NCBI GenBank assembly: GCA_016700155.1
Contig: CP065001.1
Span: 1,674,001-1,738,000, forward strand
DNA: 64,000 nucleotides
DNA from: Ignavibacteriales bacterium
GTDB taxonomy: Bacteria; Bacteroidota; Ignavibacteria; Ignavibacteriales; Ignavibacteriaceae
Direction: 5' to 3'
The notes beneath the pieces are model-generated. The model had not been told where the DNA came from and did not search any database. It saw only the letters and a list, made by a program, of their open reading frames with translations. Positions 52,430 through 61,441 of the stretch are shown here, in pieces; the stretch's first letter is position 1; each line of letters starts with the position of its first letter. Made by a program: the position numbers and the translations under genes.

Positions 52430-52885
52430 ATGGCGTCAAAAATTTTTGATAAAGCAAAAGAGCAGGCTGAAGCACTGAAAAATAAAATATCAGATATCGG
52501 AAGTGAGTTTTGGGACAGTGAAAAAATTTCCATCATCCAGGAATTTAAAGAAAGTGGAACTGACAAAATTAAAGATGTGGTAAAAGATTTAAATCAGTCT
52601 TCTGAAATTTTCAAGAGAGGTGGATTTAAACTTACTGAAGTTGAAGTGACACTGGGATTGCCTCCGGAAATTGTAGTGCTTTTCGATGCGCTGGAAAAAG
52701 TAAGTGACGAGGAAAAAGAAATCCTCGTAAAAGAATTGGAAGGACGAAGGATGATACTCCTTGTGCTAAGCAGTTTGTTTAAAGCCAGAAGTTTTTTTGA
52801 AGTAATCAAGTTTGGTGAATACAAACTTCAGCAGGTGAAAATATCTCTGGGACTTACGCCCGGGATATCTATTATTTTTTCATAG
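52430..52885 (+). CDS. Small conserved-looking hypothetical protein with internal duplication
   Basis: 151 residues, no signal peptide. An amphipathic helical N-terminal half (about 1-60) is followed by GGFKLTEVEVTLGLPPEIVVLF (about 63-84), a helical spacer, and a second similar unit GEYKLQQVKISLGLTPGISIIFS at the C-terminus. The repeated G-x-(F/Y)-K-L-x-x-V-x-(V/I)-(T/S)-L-G-L-x-P unit looks like a strand-turn-strand duplicated module. No known family recognised. It runs to within a base of the stop of convergent prfC. Confidence 0.65.
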   Translation: MASKIFDKAKEQAEALKNKISDIGSEFWDSEKISIIQEFKESGTDKIKDVVKDLNQSSEIFKRGGFKLTEVEVTLGLPPEIVVLFDALEKVSDEEKEILVKELEGRRMILLVLSSLFKARSFFEVIKFGEYKLQQVKISLGLTPGISIIFS

Positions 52886-54490
52886 TCAGGCGACTGATGA
52901 AACTTTAAATGGTACATCGTTTAATTCAATGGAAGGATTTTTCTCCTTAAAATAATTTAATGACCATTCACTCGTAAATAATATCACTGTTCTTTCATCC
53001 GAATCCGATGCAAATGCAGCACCTGCAGGCAGCAATATATTTTTTTGTGCTTCGTCATTTATTTCAGGGGAGAGCCATCTCAACACCTTCCAGTTAGTCT
53101 GTTCAAGCCTTGATTCAGCCCCGTATTCACCCTCTAATCTGTATTGAACAACCTCAAACTGAAGCGGTCCTACTGCACCGAGCAATGGAACTTTCTGGTA
53201 AGAATTTTTTAAATAGAATGCTTGGATAACTCCTTCCTGCAGTAACTGTTCCAGTCCATCTCTGAATTTTTTATAGTTAGATGGATTTGGATTCTGCATA
53301 AACACAAAATACTCAGGTGCAAATTTTGGTATCTCATCATAAACAATTGCCGGATCTTCTGTTATTGTATCACCGATTCCAAAATTTGAATTGCCAACAA
53401 ATCCAACTATATCACCGGCGTATGCTTCATCTACGGTTTCCCGTTCCTGTCCGAAAAGTTTTTGTGAATTTGATAGTCTTATTTTTTTACCGCTTGCCGT
53501 ATGTGTTGCCTGCATGTCCCGTGAAAACTTCCCTGAACAAATCCTTAAAAACGCAATCCTGTCCCTGTGCTTGGGATCCATATTTGCCTGTATCTTAAAA
53601 ATAAATCCTGAAAATGTTTCGTGATCAGGTTGAATTATGCCGCTGGAACTGGTTCTTGGTACAGGTGGTTGTGCATATTCGAGAAAACTATCCAGCAGCA
53701 ACTGAACACCAAAATTATTTTTTGCACTACCGAAAAACACAGGAGTCAGTTTTCCCTGCAACACTTCTTCGGGATGGAATTCTTCTCCTGCTGAATCAAG
53801 TATATCAATCTCCTCAACAAATTTTTTATAATCATCATCACTCATTCTATCCCTGATCAGTGTATCATTAACCGTATGAATTGAAACCGGTGCTTTATAT
53901 GCACCGCCGGTTGTTCTCTCAAAAAGGTGTACATCTTTTTTTAACCTGTCGAACACTCCCATAAAATTAATTCCGGTACCAATTGGAAAGTTCATTACAA
54001 AAGCGCCTATCTTAAGTACACTCTCAAGCTCATCGATAAGTTCAAGCGGATCGCGGCTTGGTCGGTCAAGTTTGTTCATAAATGTGAAAATGGGTATCTG
54101 TCTTTTACTGCATACTTCAAACAACTTTCTTGTCTGGGATTCAATTCCTTTTGCAGCATCAATCACCATCACAACAGCATCAACTGCGGTTAGTACACGG
54201 TAAGTATCTTCAGAAAAATCTTCGTGTCCCGGTGTATCGAGTAGATTAATTTTAAATCCTCTATAGTCAAACTGAAGTACAGTTGAACTGATTGATATTC
54301 CTCTTTTCTTTTCAAGTTCCATCCAGTCAGATGTCGCTGATCTTTGGTTTTTTCTTGCCGTAACTGATCCGGCTAACTGCAGTGCGCCTCCGTACAGCAA
54401 AAATTTTTCAGTAAGTGTGGTCTTACCTGCATCGGGATGAGAAATAATCGCAAATGTTCTTCGTTTATTAATTTCTTTAATATTACTCAT
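52886..54490 (-). CDS. prfC: Peptide chain release factor 3
   Basis: 534 residues. A translational GTPase that recycles RF1/RF2 from the ribosome. G motifs: SHPDAGKTTLTE, DTPGHEDFSEDTYR, FMNKLDRPSRDP. The RF3-specific RRTFAIISHPDAGKT start and PLELIDELESVL region are present. RF3-type C-terminal blocks (VGPLQFEVVQYRLEGEYG) complete it. Full length and intact. Confidence 0.95.
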   Translation of the reverse strand: MSNIKEINKRRTFAIISHPDAGKTTLTEKFLLYGGALQLAGSVTARKNQRSATSDWMELEKKRGISISSTVLQFDYRGFKINLLDTPGHEDFSEDTYRVLTAVDAVVMVIDAAKGIESQTRKLFEVCSKRQIPIFTFMNKLDRPSRDPLELIDELESVLKIGAFVMNFPIGTGINFMGVFDRLKKDVHLFERTTGGAYKAPVSIHTVNDTLIRDRMSDDDYKKFVEEIDILDSAGEEFHPEEVLQGKLTPVFFGSAKNNFGVQLLLDSFLEYAQPPVPRTSSSGIIQPDHETFSGFIFKIQANMDPKHRDRIAFLRICSGKFSRDMQATHTASGKKIRLSNSQKLFGQERETVDEAYAGDIVGFVGNSNFGIGDTITEDPAIVYDEIPKFAPEYFVFMQNPNPSNYKKFRDGLEQLLQEGVIQAFYLKNSYQKVPLLGAVGPLQFEVVQYRLEGEYGAESRLEQTNWKVLRWLSPEINDEAQKNILLPAGAAFASDSDERTVILFTSEWSLNYFKEKNPSIELNDVPFKVSSVA

Positions 54491-54700
54491 TAATTTCTTT
54501 CAGTTGAAAAATGTCTATTATCAGGTAAAGATTGAAGGGATGATCTAATGGAAGAAAGTTCTTACCGAAGCAAATCTGAACTGCGCTAATCCGATTTTAT
54601 TTTGTATTACAATTTTCAAGTGTTTTTATAACTAAACCAGTATGAATTTTTTGTCGCTGCAAAAATAGTTAATTTAACAACCCAAACAAAGCTTGTATCA

Positions 54701-55576
54701 TTGAGTAAAATGGTTTTATCCACCACAAAAGAATTTAGCATTGAAGCTGCCTATGACTCAGCCTTGAAATTTGCCGGGGATCACTATGAAAACTTTCCCG
54801 TAATCTCATTTTTTGTTCCGAAGAAACTAAGAAAACATGTCGCAATAATTTATTGGTTCGCCCGCACAGCAGATGACATTTCAGACGAAGGGATTCTTAG
54901 TGATGAGGAAAGAATTTCCGGACTGGATAAATTCAAGGAAGAATTTTCTAAGTCATTAAGCGGTGATTTTGAAACTGAATATCATGCAGCACTTGCAAAT
55001 ACAGTTGACACAATGAAATTGAATCCCGACAATTTCTATAACCTAATATCTGCTTTCCGGCAGGATGTAACAAAGAAGCGATATAATTCATTTGATGAAA
55101 TATTGGATTACTGCAGGCGCTCAGCGAATCCTGTTGGCAGACTGATTCTCGAATTATATAATATCCGGAATGAAGAAGCATTTTTGTATTCCGATAAGAT
55201 TTGTGCAGCTCTCCAGCTTGCTAATTTTTATCAAGATATTAGCATCGACCGGCAAAAAGGAAGACTATATCTTTCCCTGGATGAACTAAGTGAATATTCA
55301 GTCAATGAAAATATGTTTGAGTTCAAAGAAAATAGTCTTAACTTAAAGCAACTTTTAAAGCACAATGTTGATCGTACTGAAAACATGCTTTATGAAGGGA
55401 AAGAATTATTAAAGTTTCTTAAAGGCAGACTTAAGTATGAAATTAGCTGGACAATTTTAGGCGGTCTTGAAACTTTAAATAAAATAAAAAAGATCGATTA
55501 TAATGTGCTTAACATCAGACCGGTTTTATCAAAAGCAGATTTTCTGAAATTATTAATTAAGTCATTTTATTTTTAA
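54701..55576 (+). CDS. hpnC: Hydroxysqualene synthase
   Basis: 291 residues, squalene/phytoene synthase superfamily. First Asp-rich motif WFARTADDISDEG, second QDVTKKRYNSFDEILDYCRRSANPVGRLILELY (with substrate-binding residues), and a late LANFYQDISIDRQKGRLYL. HpnC converts presqualene diphosphate to hydroxysqualene. Its stop overlaps the next start (TAATG), and HpnD and HpnE follow, which fixes the assignment over other prenyl synthases. Membrane-associated enzyme of squalene/hopanoid or carotenoid lipid synthesis. Confidence 0.9.
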   Translation: MSKMVLSTTKEFSIEAAYDSALKFAGDHYENFPVISFFVPKKLRKHVAIIYWFARTADDISDEGILSDEERISGLDKFKEEFSKSLSGDFETEYHAALANTVDTMKLNPDNFYNLISAFRQDVTKKRYNSFDEILDYCRRSANPVGRLILELYNIRNEEAFLYSDKICAALQLANFYQDISIDRQKGRLYLSLDELSEYSVNENMFEFKENSLNLKQLLKHNVDRTENMLYEGKELLKFLKGRLKYEISWTILGGLETLNKIKKIDYNVLNIRPVLSKADFLKLLIKSFYF

Positions 55577-56418
55577 TGATGGATTCAGCAAAAAATATTG
55601 CAAAGGAAAGTAAAAGCAGTTTCTATTATGCTTTCAACCTGTTGCCCGAAGAAAAAAGAGATGCAATGAATACCGTCTATGCTTTTTGCCGGAAGACCGA
55701 TGATATAATTGATGAAGGTTTTGAATCAACCGATTTTAAATTTGAAAAGTTAAGACGATGGCGAATAGAATTTGAAAAAGCGTTTAACGGTAATTCCGAA
55801 TATCCGCTGCTGAATAAACTCGGCAGAACAATTTCAAGATTCAACATACCGCTTGATCCGTTCTTTGAATTAATAAAAGGAATGGAAATGGATCTTCAGA
55901 ACAACAGGTATAAAAGTTTTGATGACCTTCAGCTTTATTGCTACCGTGTTGCTTCAACAGTAGGATTAATGTGTATTGAAATTTTTGGTTATAAACATCC
56001 AAGCACAAAAGATTTTGCAGTAAACCTTGGCATTGCACTTCAGCTTACAAATATTTTAAGAGATGTAAAAAAAGACGCTGAGAAAGGCAGAATATATTTG
56101 CCGCAAGAAGATCTTCATAAATTCGGATACACAGAAAATGACTTGATGAATCTCACATACAATCCTGAGTTTACAAACCTGATGAAGTACGAAGCAGAAA
56201 GGGCTAAGCAGTATTTTGAACTCGCTACATCTAATCTGAATCTTGATGATAAAAAAACGATGTTCGCCGCAAGGGCAATGCAGCATATTTATTTTAAGAT
56301 GCTTGAAAAAATTGTTGCAGCTGAATATGATGTGTTCAACAAAAACATAAAAGTTTCCAAGTTTGAAAAGGTCGGTATAGCAGTTGGTGTTTGGGCGAAA
56401 TACCGACTTGTATACTAA
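55576..56418 (+). CDS. hpnD: Presqualene diphosphate synthase
   Basis: 280 residues. YAFCRKTDDIIDEG and GIALQLTNILRDVKKDAEKGRIYLPQEDL are the two Asp-rich prenyl-diphosphate motifs. RYKSFDDLQLYCYRVASTVG is the central block. It condenses two farnesyl diphosphates to presqualene diphosphate, before HpnC. Starts inside the hpnC stop (TAATGATG; Met1 or Met2), and its stop overlaps hpnE by one base. Confidence 0.92.
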   Translation: MMDSAKNIAKESKSSFYYAFNLLPEEKRDAMNTVYAFCRKTDDIIDEGFESTDFKFEKLRRWRIEFEKAFNGNSEYPLLNKLGRTISRFNIPLDPFFELIKGMEMDLQNNRYKSFDDLQLYCYRVASTVGLMCIEIFGYKHPSTKDFAVNLGIALQLTNILRDVKKDAEKGRIYLPQEDLHKFGYTENDLMNLTYNPEFTNLMKYEAERAKQYFELATSNLNLDDKKTMFAARAMQHIYFKMLEKIVAAEYDVFNKNIKVSKFEKVGIAVGVWAKYRLVY

Positions 56419-57695
56419 TGAAAAAATGTATTGTTATCGGCGGTGGATTCGCCGGACTTTCCGCAGCTTCCTTCCTGTGTTCCAAAGGATTTAAAGTAAA
56501 ACTGATTGAAGCATCCCCTAAACTCGGAGGACGTGCTTATTCGTTTAACGATAAAGCTACCGGAGATGTAGTCGATAACGGGCAGCATATAATGATGGGC
56601 TGTTATTCTGAAACTCTATCTTTCCTGAATTTAATTAATGCTGAAAAGAACTTTGAATTTCAAAAAAATCTGAAAATTAATTTTGTTACTGAAAATGCTG
56701 ATATAATCGAATTAAAAGTACCGGCAATCCCTTATCCAATTAATTTAATGATTGGACTTCTGCGCTATAGAGCAATTCCCTTAAAAGACCGATTAGGAAT
56801 AATTAACTTTTTTATCTCACTGTTTTTCACAAACACAAATTCCTTAAATAATAAATCGGTACTGCAGTGGTTAAGGGGAAAAAAACAGACTGAAAAAACG
56901 ATACAATCATTGTGGGCTATCATTGCTATCGGTGCACTTAATACAAATCTGGAAAAAGCTTCTGCCAGTATGTTCGCGAATATTTTAAAACAGATTTTCT
57001 TAAAAGGAAATTTTAATTCTACAATAATTCTTCCTGCAACGGGATTAAGTGAATCATACGTAAAATCTGCTTCCGATTATATCTTGTCGAATGGGGGAGA
57101 GATTAAAACATCTGAGCAGGTTGATACAATTGAAGTAGTAAATGAAAAGGCACATGTTATAAAAACTTCATCCGGAATTGAAAAAGATTTTGATTTTGTC
57201 TTATTTGCGGTACCTCACTTTGCACTAAATAAAATTACCGGCGCAGATGAACTGACAATGATTGAATTTGAATACTCACCAATACTGACTTTCCATGTAT
57301 GGTTAGAAAATAATAATCTTGAAAAAACGTTCTATGGTCTGATAGGATCGGAATTACATTGGGTATTTAACAAAGTTACTCATCTTACAATCGTGATCAG
57401 CGATGCCGGTCATCTTATAAAAAAAGAAGATGACGCGTTAATTCAAATTGTGAAAAGAGAACTGAAAAAATATTTGAACATTCATGAAAGTGATGTTAAA
57501 AATATCCGGATCATTAAAGAAAAAAGAGCAACATTTGTTCCTTCAAATAAAATTGAAAATGGGAGACCTTCAGCAAAAACAAAATTAAAGAATGTTTTCC
57601 TTGCCGGTGATTGGACAAACACAAATCTTCCATCAACAATTGAAAGCGCCGTACTCAGCGCAAGGCTTGCCGTCGATGAGATATTATTGCAGTAA
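56418..57695 (+). CDS. hpnE: Squalene-associated FAD-dependent desaturase
   Basis: The start MKKCIVIGGGFAGLSAA at 56418 places the Rossmann motif (GGGFAG) at the very N-terminus as usual. The in-frame ATG at 56391 would add nine unlikely residues inside hpnD. That gives 425 residues. Other flavin/amine-oxidase blocks: KLGGRAYSF, DNGQHIMMGCY, and the C-terminal FLAGDWTNTNLPSTIESAVLSARLA. HpnE reduces hydroxysqualene to squalene. Coupled by a TAATG junction to hpnD. Confidence 0.92.
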   Translation: MKKCIVIGGGFAGLSAASFLCSKGFKVKLIEASPKLGGRAYSFNDKATGDVVDNGQHIMMGCYSETLSFLNLINAEKNFEFQKNLKINFVTENADIIELKVPAIPYPINLMIGLLRYRAIPLKDRLGIINFFISLFFTNTNSLNNKSVLQWLRGKKQTEKTIQSLWAIIAIGALNTNLEKASASMFANILKQIFLKGNFNSTIILPATGLSESYVKSASDYILSNGGEIKTSEQVDTIEVVNEKAHVIKTSSGIEKDFDFVLFAVPHFALNKITGADELTMIEFEYSPILTFHVWLENNNLEKTFYGLIGSELHWVFNKVTHLTIVISDAGHLIKKEDDALIQIVKRELKKYLNIHESDVKNIRIIKEKRATFVPSNKIENGRPSAKTKLKNVFLAGDWTNTNLPSTIESAVLSARLAVDEILLQ

Positions 57696-57707
57696 AAATA
57701 ATAAACT

Positions 57708-59129
57708 TCAAAAATCTTCTTCACTAATCAGGTAACAAAGGATTGCCATAGCCGAGACGCCAAGTTCAAATTCGCGAGGATGCACTTCTTCAAATACATC
57801 ACTTGGTGAGTGATGAATATCCATATATCTCTGGTCATCCGGTATATATCCGATCAATGCTTTTGTTTTTTTGAGTCTGGAAATATCAGCACCACTGCCG
57901 CCTTTTCGTATCCAGTCTATTGATGATAACTCGAGAAGGGGAAGCCACTTTTGCATATTGGAAATCGCTTCTTCATTATTTTCTATTGTGAAACCAACCG
58001 GTGTGTATGCGCCGCGGTCTGATTCGATTGCCGCTATATGATTTATGTTTAATGAATCAGTATAACGCGCATATTCAATTGATCCTCTTGATCCATTCTC
58101 TTCATTTATGAACAAGACACATCGCAATGTTTTGCTTAGATTTATCTTATTCCGTTTTAAAAGATCAATAACCTCTATCGATTGTATACATCCGGCTGCA
58201 TCATCGTGTGCGCCGTCCCCAACATCCCAGCTATCAACGTGACCGCTTACAAGAATAAACTCATCAGGATTCTTAGTGCCTCTCACATCACCAATGACGT
58301 TATACGATAATTTGTCAGGTAATATTCTGCAATCAAGTTTTAACTGAACTTTAAGATTTACTTCGGCTTTAATTAACGAACTCAAAAAATCCGCATCAAC
58401 CTGACCAATTGCGGCTGCGGGTATTTTAGTGATTGTATCTCTGTATGCAACTACACCTGTGTGTGGTACATTATCATATTTAGTTGTAACTGATCTGATC
58501 AGAACTGCGATTGCACCGTATTGGGCTGCTTCAATAGCACCATAAACTCTTTGATTGATCGCTCCTCCGTAACCGGCGAATGTATTCAACTGACCCTGAT
58601 CTAACTCCCTGTTGAAAAAAACAATTTTCCCATAAACATCTGCGGCACTTTTCTCAAGTTCCTCGAAGTTTCTTAGTTCTATCACTTCGGCTGTAATACC
58701 TTCAGGAGGTGTCGCAACACTTCCCCCGAGGGTAAGTATGTTCAATGAAAAACCGTTATTGATTTTTGAATTAACAATGATAGCTTCCTCAGTTGTTCCT
58801 CTTTCCCAGTGTGGCACCATTACAGGCTGAAGCCACACTGTATCGAATCCGATTTCTTTCATTTTCATCTCTGCCCATTGAATAGCTTGCAATGATTGTG
58901 TCGAACCACTCAGGCGGGGACCGATCTTACAGAATTCCTCAAGCCATTTGTAACCGCGTCTTTCAATTAATGCTGAACGAACTAATTGTTCACAAATTGA
59001 TTTATGTTTTTGAATTAATACAGAATCCGTCTGGGCGATATTCATATAAGATTCATGAACATCTTTCACTCTGAAACCTGATGTCAGAAGTGTGATCATT
59101 AAAATTGTAAATATGTGGAGTGATTTCAT
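57708..59129 (-). CDS. Exported M28 family zinc peptidase (carboxypeptidase Q-like)
   Basis: 473 residues with an N-terminal hydrophobic segment (about 5-18) for export. The protease-associated domain (about 120-260) carries inserts. The zinc peptidase core shows SGHVDSWDVGDGAHDDAAGC (His and Asp metal ligands), NEENGSRGS (Glu-Glu) and a late GSGADISRL, DIHHSPSD. The layout is that of plasma glutamate carboxypeptidase/PGCP-like exopeptidases, which trim dipeptides. It converges with hpnE, 12 bp apart. Confidence 0.88.
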   Translation of the reverse strand: MKSLHIFTILMITLLTSGFRVKDVHESYMNIAQTDSVLIQKHKSICEQLVRSALIERRGYKWLEEFCKIGPRLSGSTQSLQAIQWAEMKMKEIGFDTVWLQPVMVPHWERGTTEEAIIVNSKINNGFSLNILTLGGSVATPPEGITAEVIELRNFEELEKSAADVYGKIVFFNRELDQGQLNTFAGYGGAINQRVYGAIEAAQYGAIAVLIRSVTTKYDNVPHTGVVAYRDTITKIPAAAIGQVDADFLSSLIKAEVNLKVQLKLDCRILPDKLSYNVIGDVRGTKNPDEFILVSGHVDSWDVGDGAHDDAAGCIQSIEVIDLLKRNKINLSKTLRCVLFINEENGSRGSIEYARYTDSLNINHIAAIESDRGAYTPVGFTIENNEEAISNMQKWLPLLELSSIDWIRKGGSGADISRLKKTKALIGYIPDDQRYMDIHHSPSDVFEEVHPREFELGVSAMAILCYLISEEDF

Positions 59130-59400
59130 TTAATGGGCTCTCATTTTTTTTGATTCCAAATTAATTCCAAATCCAATCAAGTAAAAATGTTGAATAAACC
59201 TACACAAAAAAATATTTGTTGTTGAATTAGTCAATATATGTAGGTAGATTCATATGCAGATAATTGAGAAAAGTATTTTTCTATTGCGATGTACATTATA
59301 GCTCATCATAGAACCTTCGATAAAGAATTGACCTGCAAATTACAGTTCAGTAAAATAATCATAAATAAATATGTTAAACTTATAACTAAGGGGTTAGTGT

Positions 59401-60675
59401 ATGGATAATGCAAAACTTTCACTCGATGGAAAAGAGTACAATCTGCCGGTTGTTGTTGGTTCGGAAGGAGAAGTCGGTGTTGATATTTCTCAGTTGAGAA
59501 ATCAGTCAGGTGCGATTACATTGGACAGCGGCTATGCTAATACAGGCTCATGCCAGAGTTCAATCACTTTTATAGATGGTGAAAAAGGAATACTTCAGTA
59601 CCGTGGTTACCCGATTGAAGAACTTGCTGCAAAATCAAAATTTGTAGAAGTGTCATATCTCCTCATCTATGGTCACCTGCCAACGCAAGCGGAACTTTCC
59701 AAATTTCAATATGATCTTACTCATCATAGTCTTATTCACGAAGACATGAAAAAATTCTTTGAAGGATTTCCGCCTACAGCCCATCCAATGGGAATCCTAT
59801 CTTCAATGGTAAGTACACTATCAGCATTTTACCCTGATAGTGATTTCAAGACTGATGTGGAAATTAATATCGTAAGACTTTTGGCAAAGCTGAAAACGAT
59901 TGCGGCATTTTCTTATAAAAAATCTGTTGGTCAGCCTTATGTTTATCCAAGAAACGATTTAAGCTACGCAGCGGATTTTCTTCATATGATGTATGCTGTT
60001 CCTTCTGAGTCATACCAGGTTCCAAAAGTTCTTGAAGAGGCACTTGACCTGCTATTAATTTTACATGCAGATCATGAACAGAATTGCAGTACATCAACTG
60101 TTAGAATGGTAGGAAGTTCGGAAGCTAATTTGTTTGCCTCAATCTCTGCAGGTATTTGCGCTTTATGGGGACCATTACATGGCGGCGCAAACCAGGAAGT
60201 ATTAAACATGCTTCAACTCATTCAAAATGACGGCGGCGATTATAAAAAGTATGTGAACAAAGCTAAGGACAAAGCTTCCGGTTTCAAATTAATGGGTTTC
60301 GGTCACCGTGTTTATAAAAACTTCGATCCGCGTGCAAAAATACTTAAAGCCTCTGCTGACAGGGTTCTAAGTGAGCTTGGTGTAAAAGATCCGCTTCTAG
60401 ATATCGCAAAAAATCTTGAAGAGATTGCTCTCAAAGATGAATTCTTCATTGAACGGAAACTCTATCCCAATGTTGATTTCTATAGCGGAATAATCTACAG
60501 AGCTATGGGTATTCCTACGAATATGTTCACTGTGATGTTTGCGTTGGGTCGTTTGCCCGGATGGATTGCTCAGTGGAAAGAAATGAGAGAAACACCCGGC
60601 GTAAGAATAAACAGACCAAGACAAATATTTACCGGTTCTGTTAAAAGAGAATATACAACGATAAATAAAAGATAA
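59401..60675 (+). CDS. gltA: Citrate synthase
   Basis: 424 residues, a type II-like bacterial citrate synthase size. Catalytic regions: GPLHGGANQEVLNML (His), LMGFGHRVYKNFDPRAKI (His) and NVDFYSGIIYRAMGIP (Asp). ILQYRGYPIEELA and HADHEQNCSTSTVR are typical. It condenses acetyl-CoA with oxaloacetate. The genome thus holds both citrate synthase and citrate lyase, so the direction of citrate flow must be controlled. It is followed by a strong terminator. Confidence 0.96.
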   Translation: MDNAKLSLDGKEYNLPVVVGSEGEVGVDISQLRNQSGAITLDSGYANTGSCQSSITFIDGEKGILQYRGYPIEELAAKSKFVEVSYLLIYGHLPTQAELSKFQYDLTHHSLIHEDMKKFFEGFPPTAHPMGILSSMVSTLSAFYPDSDFKTDVEINIVRLLAKLKTIAAFSYKKSVGQPYVYPRNDLSYAADFLHMMYAVPSESYQVPKVLEEALDLLLILHADHEQNCSTSTVRMVGSSEANLFASISAGICALWGPLHGGANQEVLNMLQLIQNDGGDYKKYVNKAKDKASGFKLMGFGHRVYKNFDPRAKILKASADRVLSELGVKDPLLDIAKNLEEIALKDEFFIERKLYPNVDFYSGIIYRAMGIPTNMFTVMFALGRLPGWIAQWKEMRETPGVRINRPRQIFTGSVKREYTTINKR

Positions 60676-60699
60676 AATTTGATAAATAAATTATAATTT

Positions 60700-60728
60700 A
60701 AGCGTGCGTTTATGCACGCTTTTTTTTT
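60700..60728 (+). terminator. Rho-independent terminator of gltA
   Basis: AAGCGTGC-GTTTAT-GCACGCTT forms an 8-bp stem with a 6-nt loop followed by eight T's. It lies 25 bp past the gltA stop and 5 bp before the next ATG at 60732. Confidence 0.93.
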
Positions 60729-60731
60729 AAT

Positions 60732-61226
60732 ATGAATGCAAAAGAAATAATCAAAATATTAGAACTTGAAAAACATCCCGAAGGCGGATACTTCAGGGAA
60801 GTTTACCGTTCACGGGATGAAATTGATTTCAATAAACCCGGACAATCATTTGAGGGTAAAAGAAACATTTCTACTTCAATTTATTTTTTGCTTGAAGGGA
60901 ATGATATTTCAAAGCTGCACAGAATTAAATCAGATGAGTTGTGGCATCACTATTCAGGAAGTTCAGTACGATTATTTTTAATTGATCTTAACGGAAATAT
61001 CTCACAAAAAATTTTAGGGAAAAACATTCAAGAAGGAGAATTGTTTCAGTTGACGATAGATGCGGGGTTATGGTTCTGTGCAGAGCCTATAAATAAGGAT
61101 TCTTATACGTTGGTCGGTTGTACAGTAGCTCCCGGTTTTGACTTCAAGGATTTTGAACTTGGAAGCAGAGAACATCTCTTAAAAATTTATCCAATGCACA
61201 GGGAATTGATTGAAAGATTCACCTGA
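60732..61226 (+). CDS. DUF985 cupin protein
   Basis: 164 residues. The DUF985 opening LEKHPEGGYFREVYRS is followed by cupin strands: STSIYFLLEGNDISKLHRIKSDELWHHYSGSSV, and LVGCTVAPGFDFKDFELGSREHLL. The family is a small sugar-phosphate-binding-like cupin of unknown function. It starts 5 bp after the gltA terminator, so it may need its own promoter, or read-through, to be expressed. Confidence 0.9.
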   Translation: MNAKEIIKILELEKHPEGGYFREVYRSRDEIDFNKPGQSFEGKRNISTSIYFLLEGNDISKLHRIKSDELWHHYSGSSVRLFLIDLNGNISQKILGKNIQEGELFQLTIDAGLWFCAEPINKDSYTLVGCTVAPGFDFKDFELGSREHLLKIYPMHRELIERFT

Positions 61227-61441
61227 AAATTGTCCATCAAAAAATAGTTGATAAAAATTTACCTTAACTCATGTCAAACTTTCATTTAAGTTGCACCTGT
61301 AAATATTGTTTAATACAAGATTTCAGGTTGAATATCATACTTAAATTATCTAATTTTTTCACCCGAAAAACAAATTATAGGAGAGCTATCGGATATTTTC
61401 TACAATATTTAATTAATGTAAAATAGCTTTCAGGAACTCTT

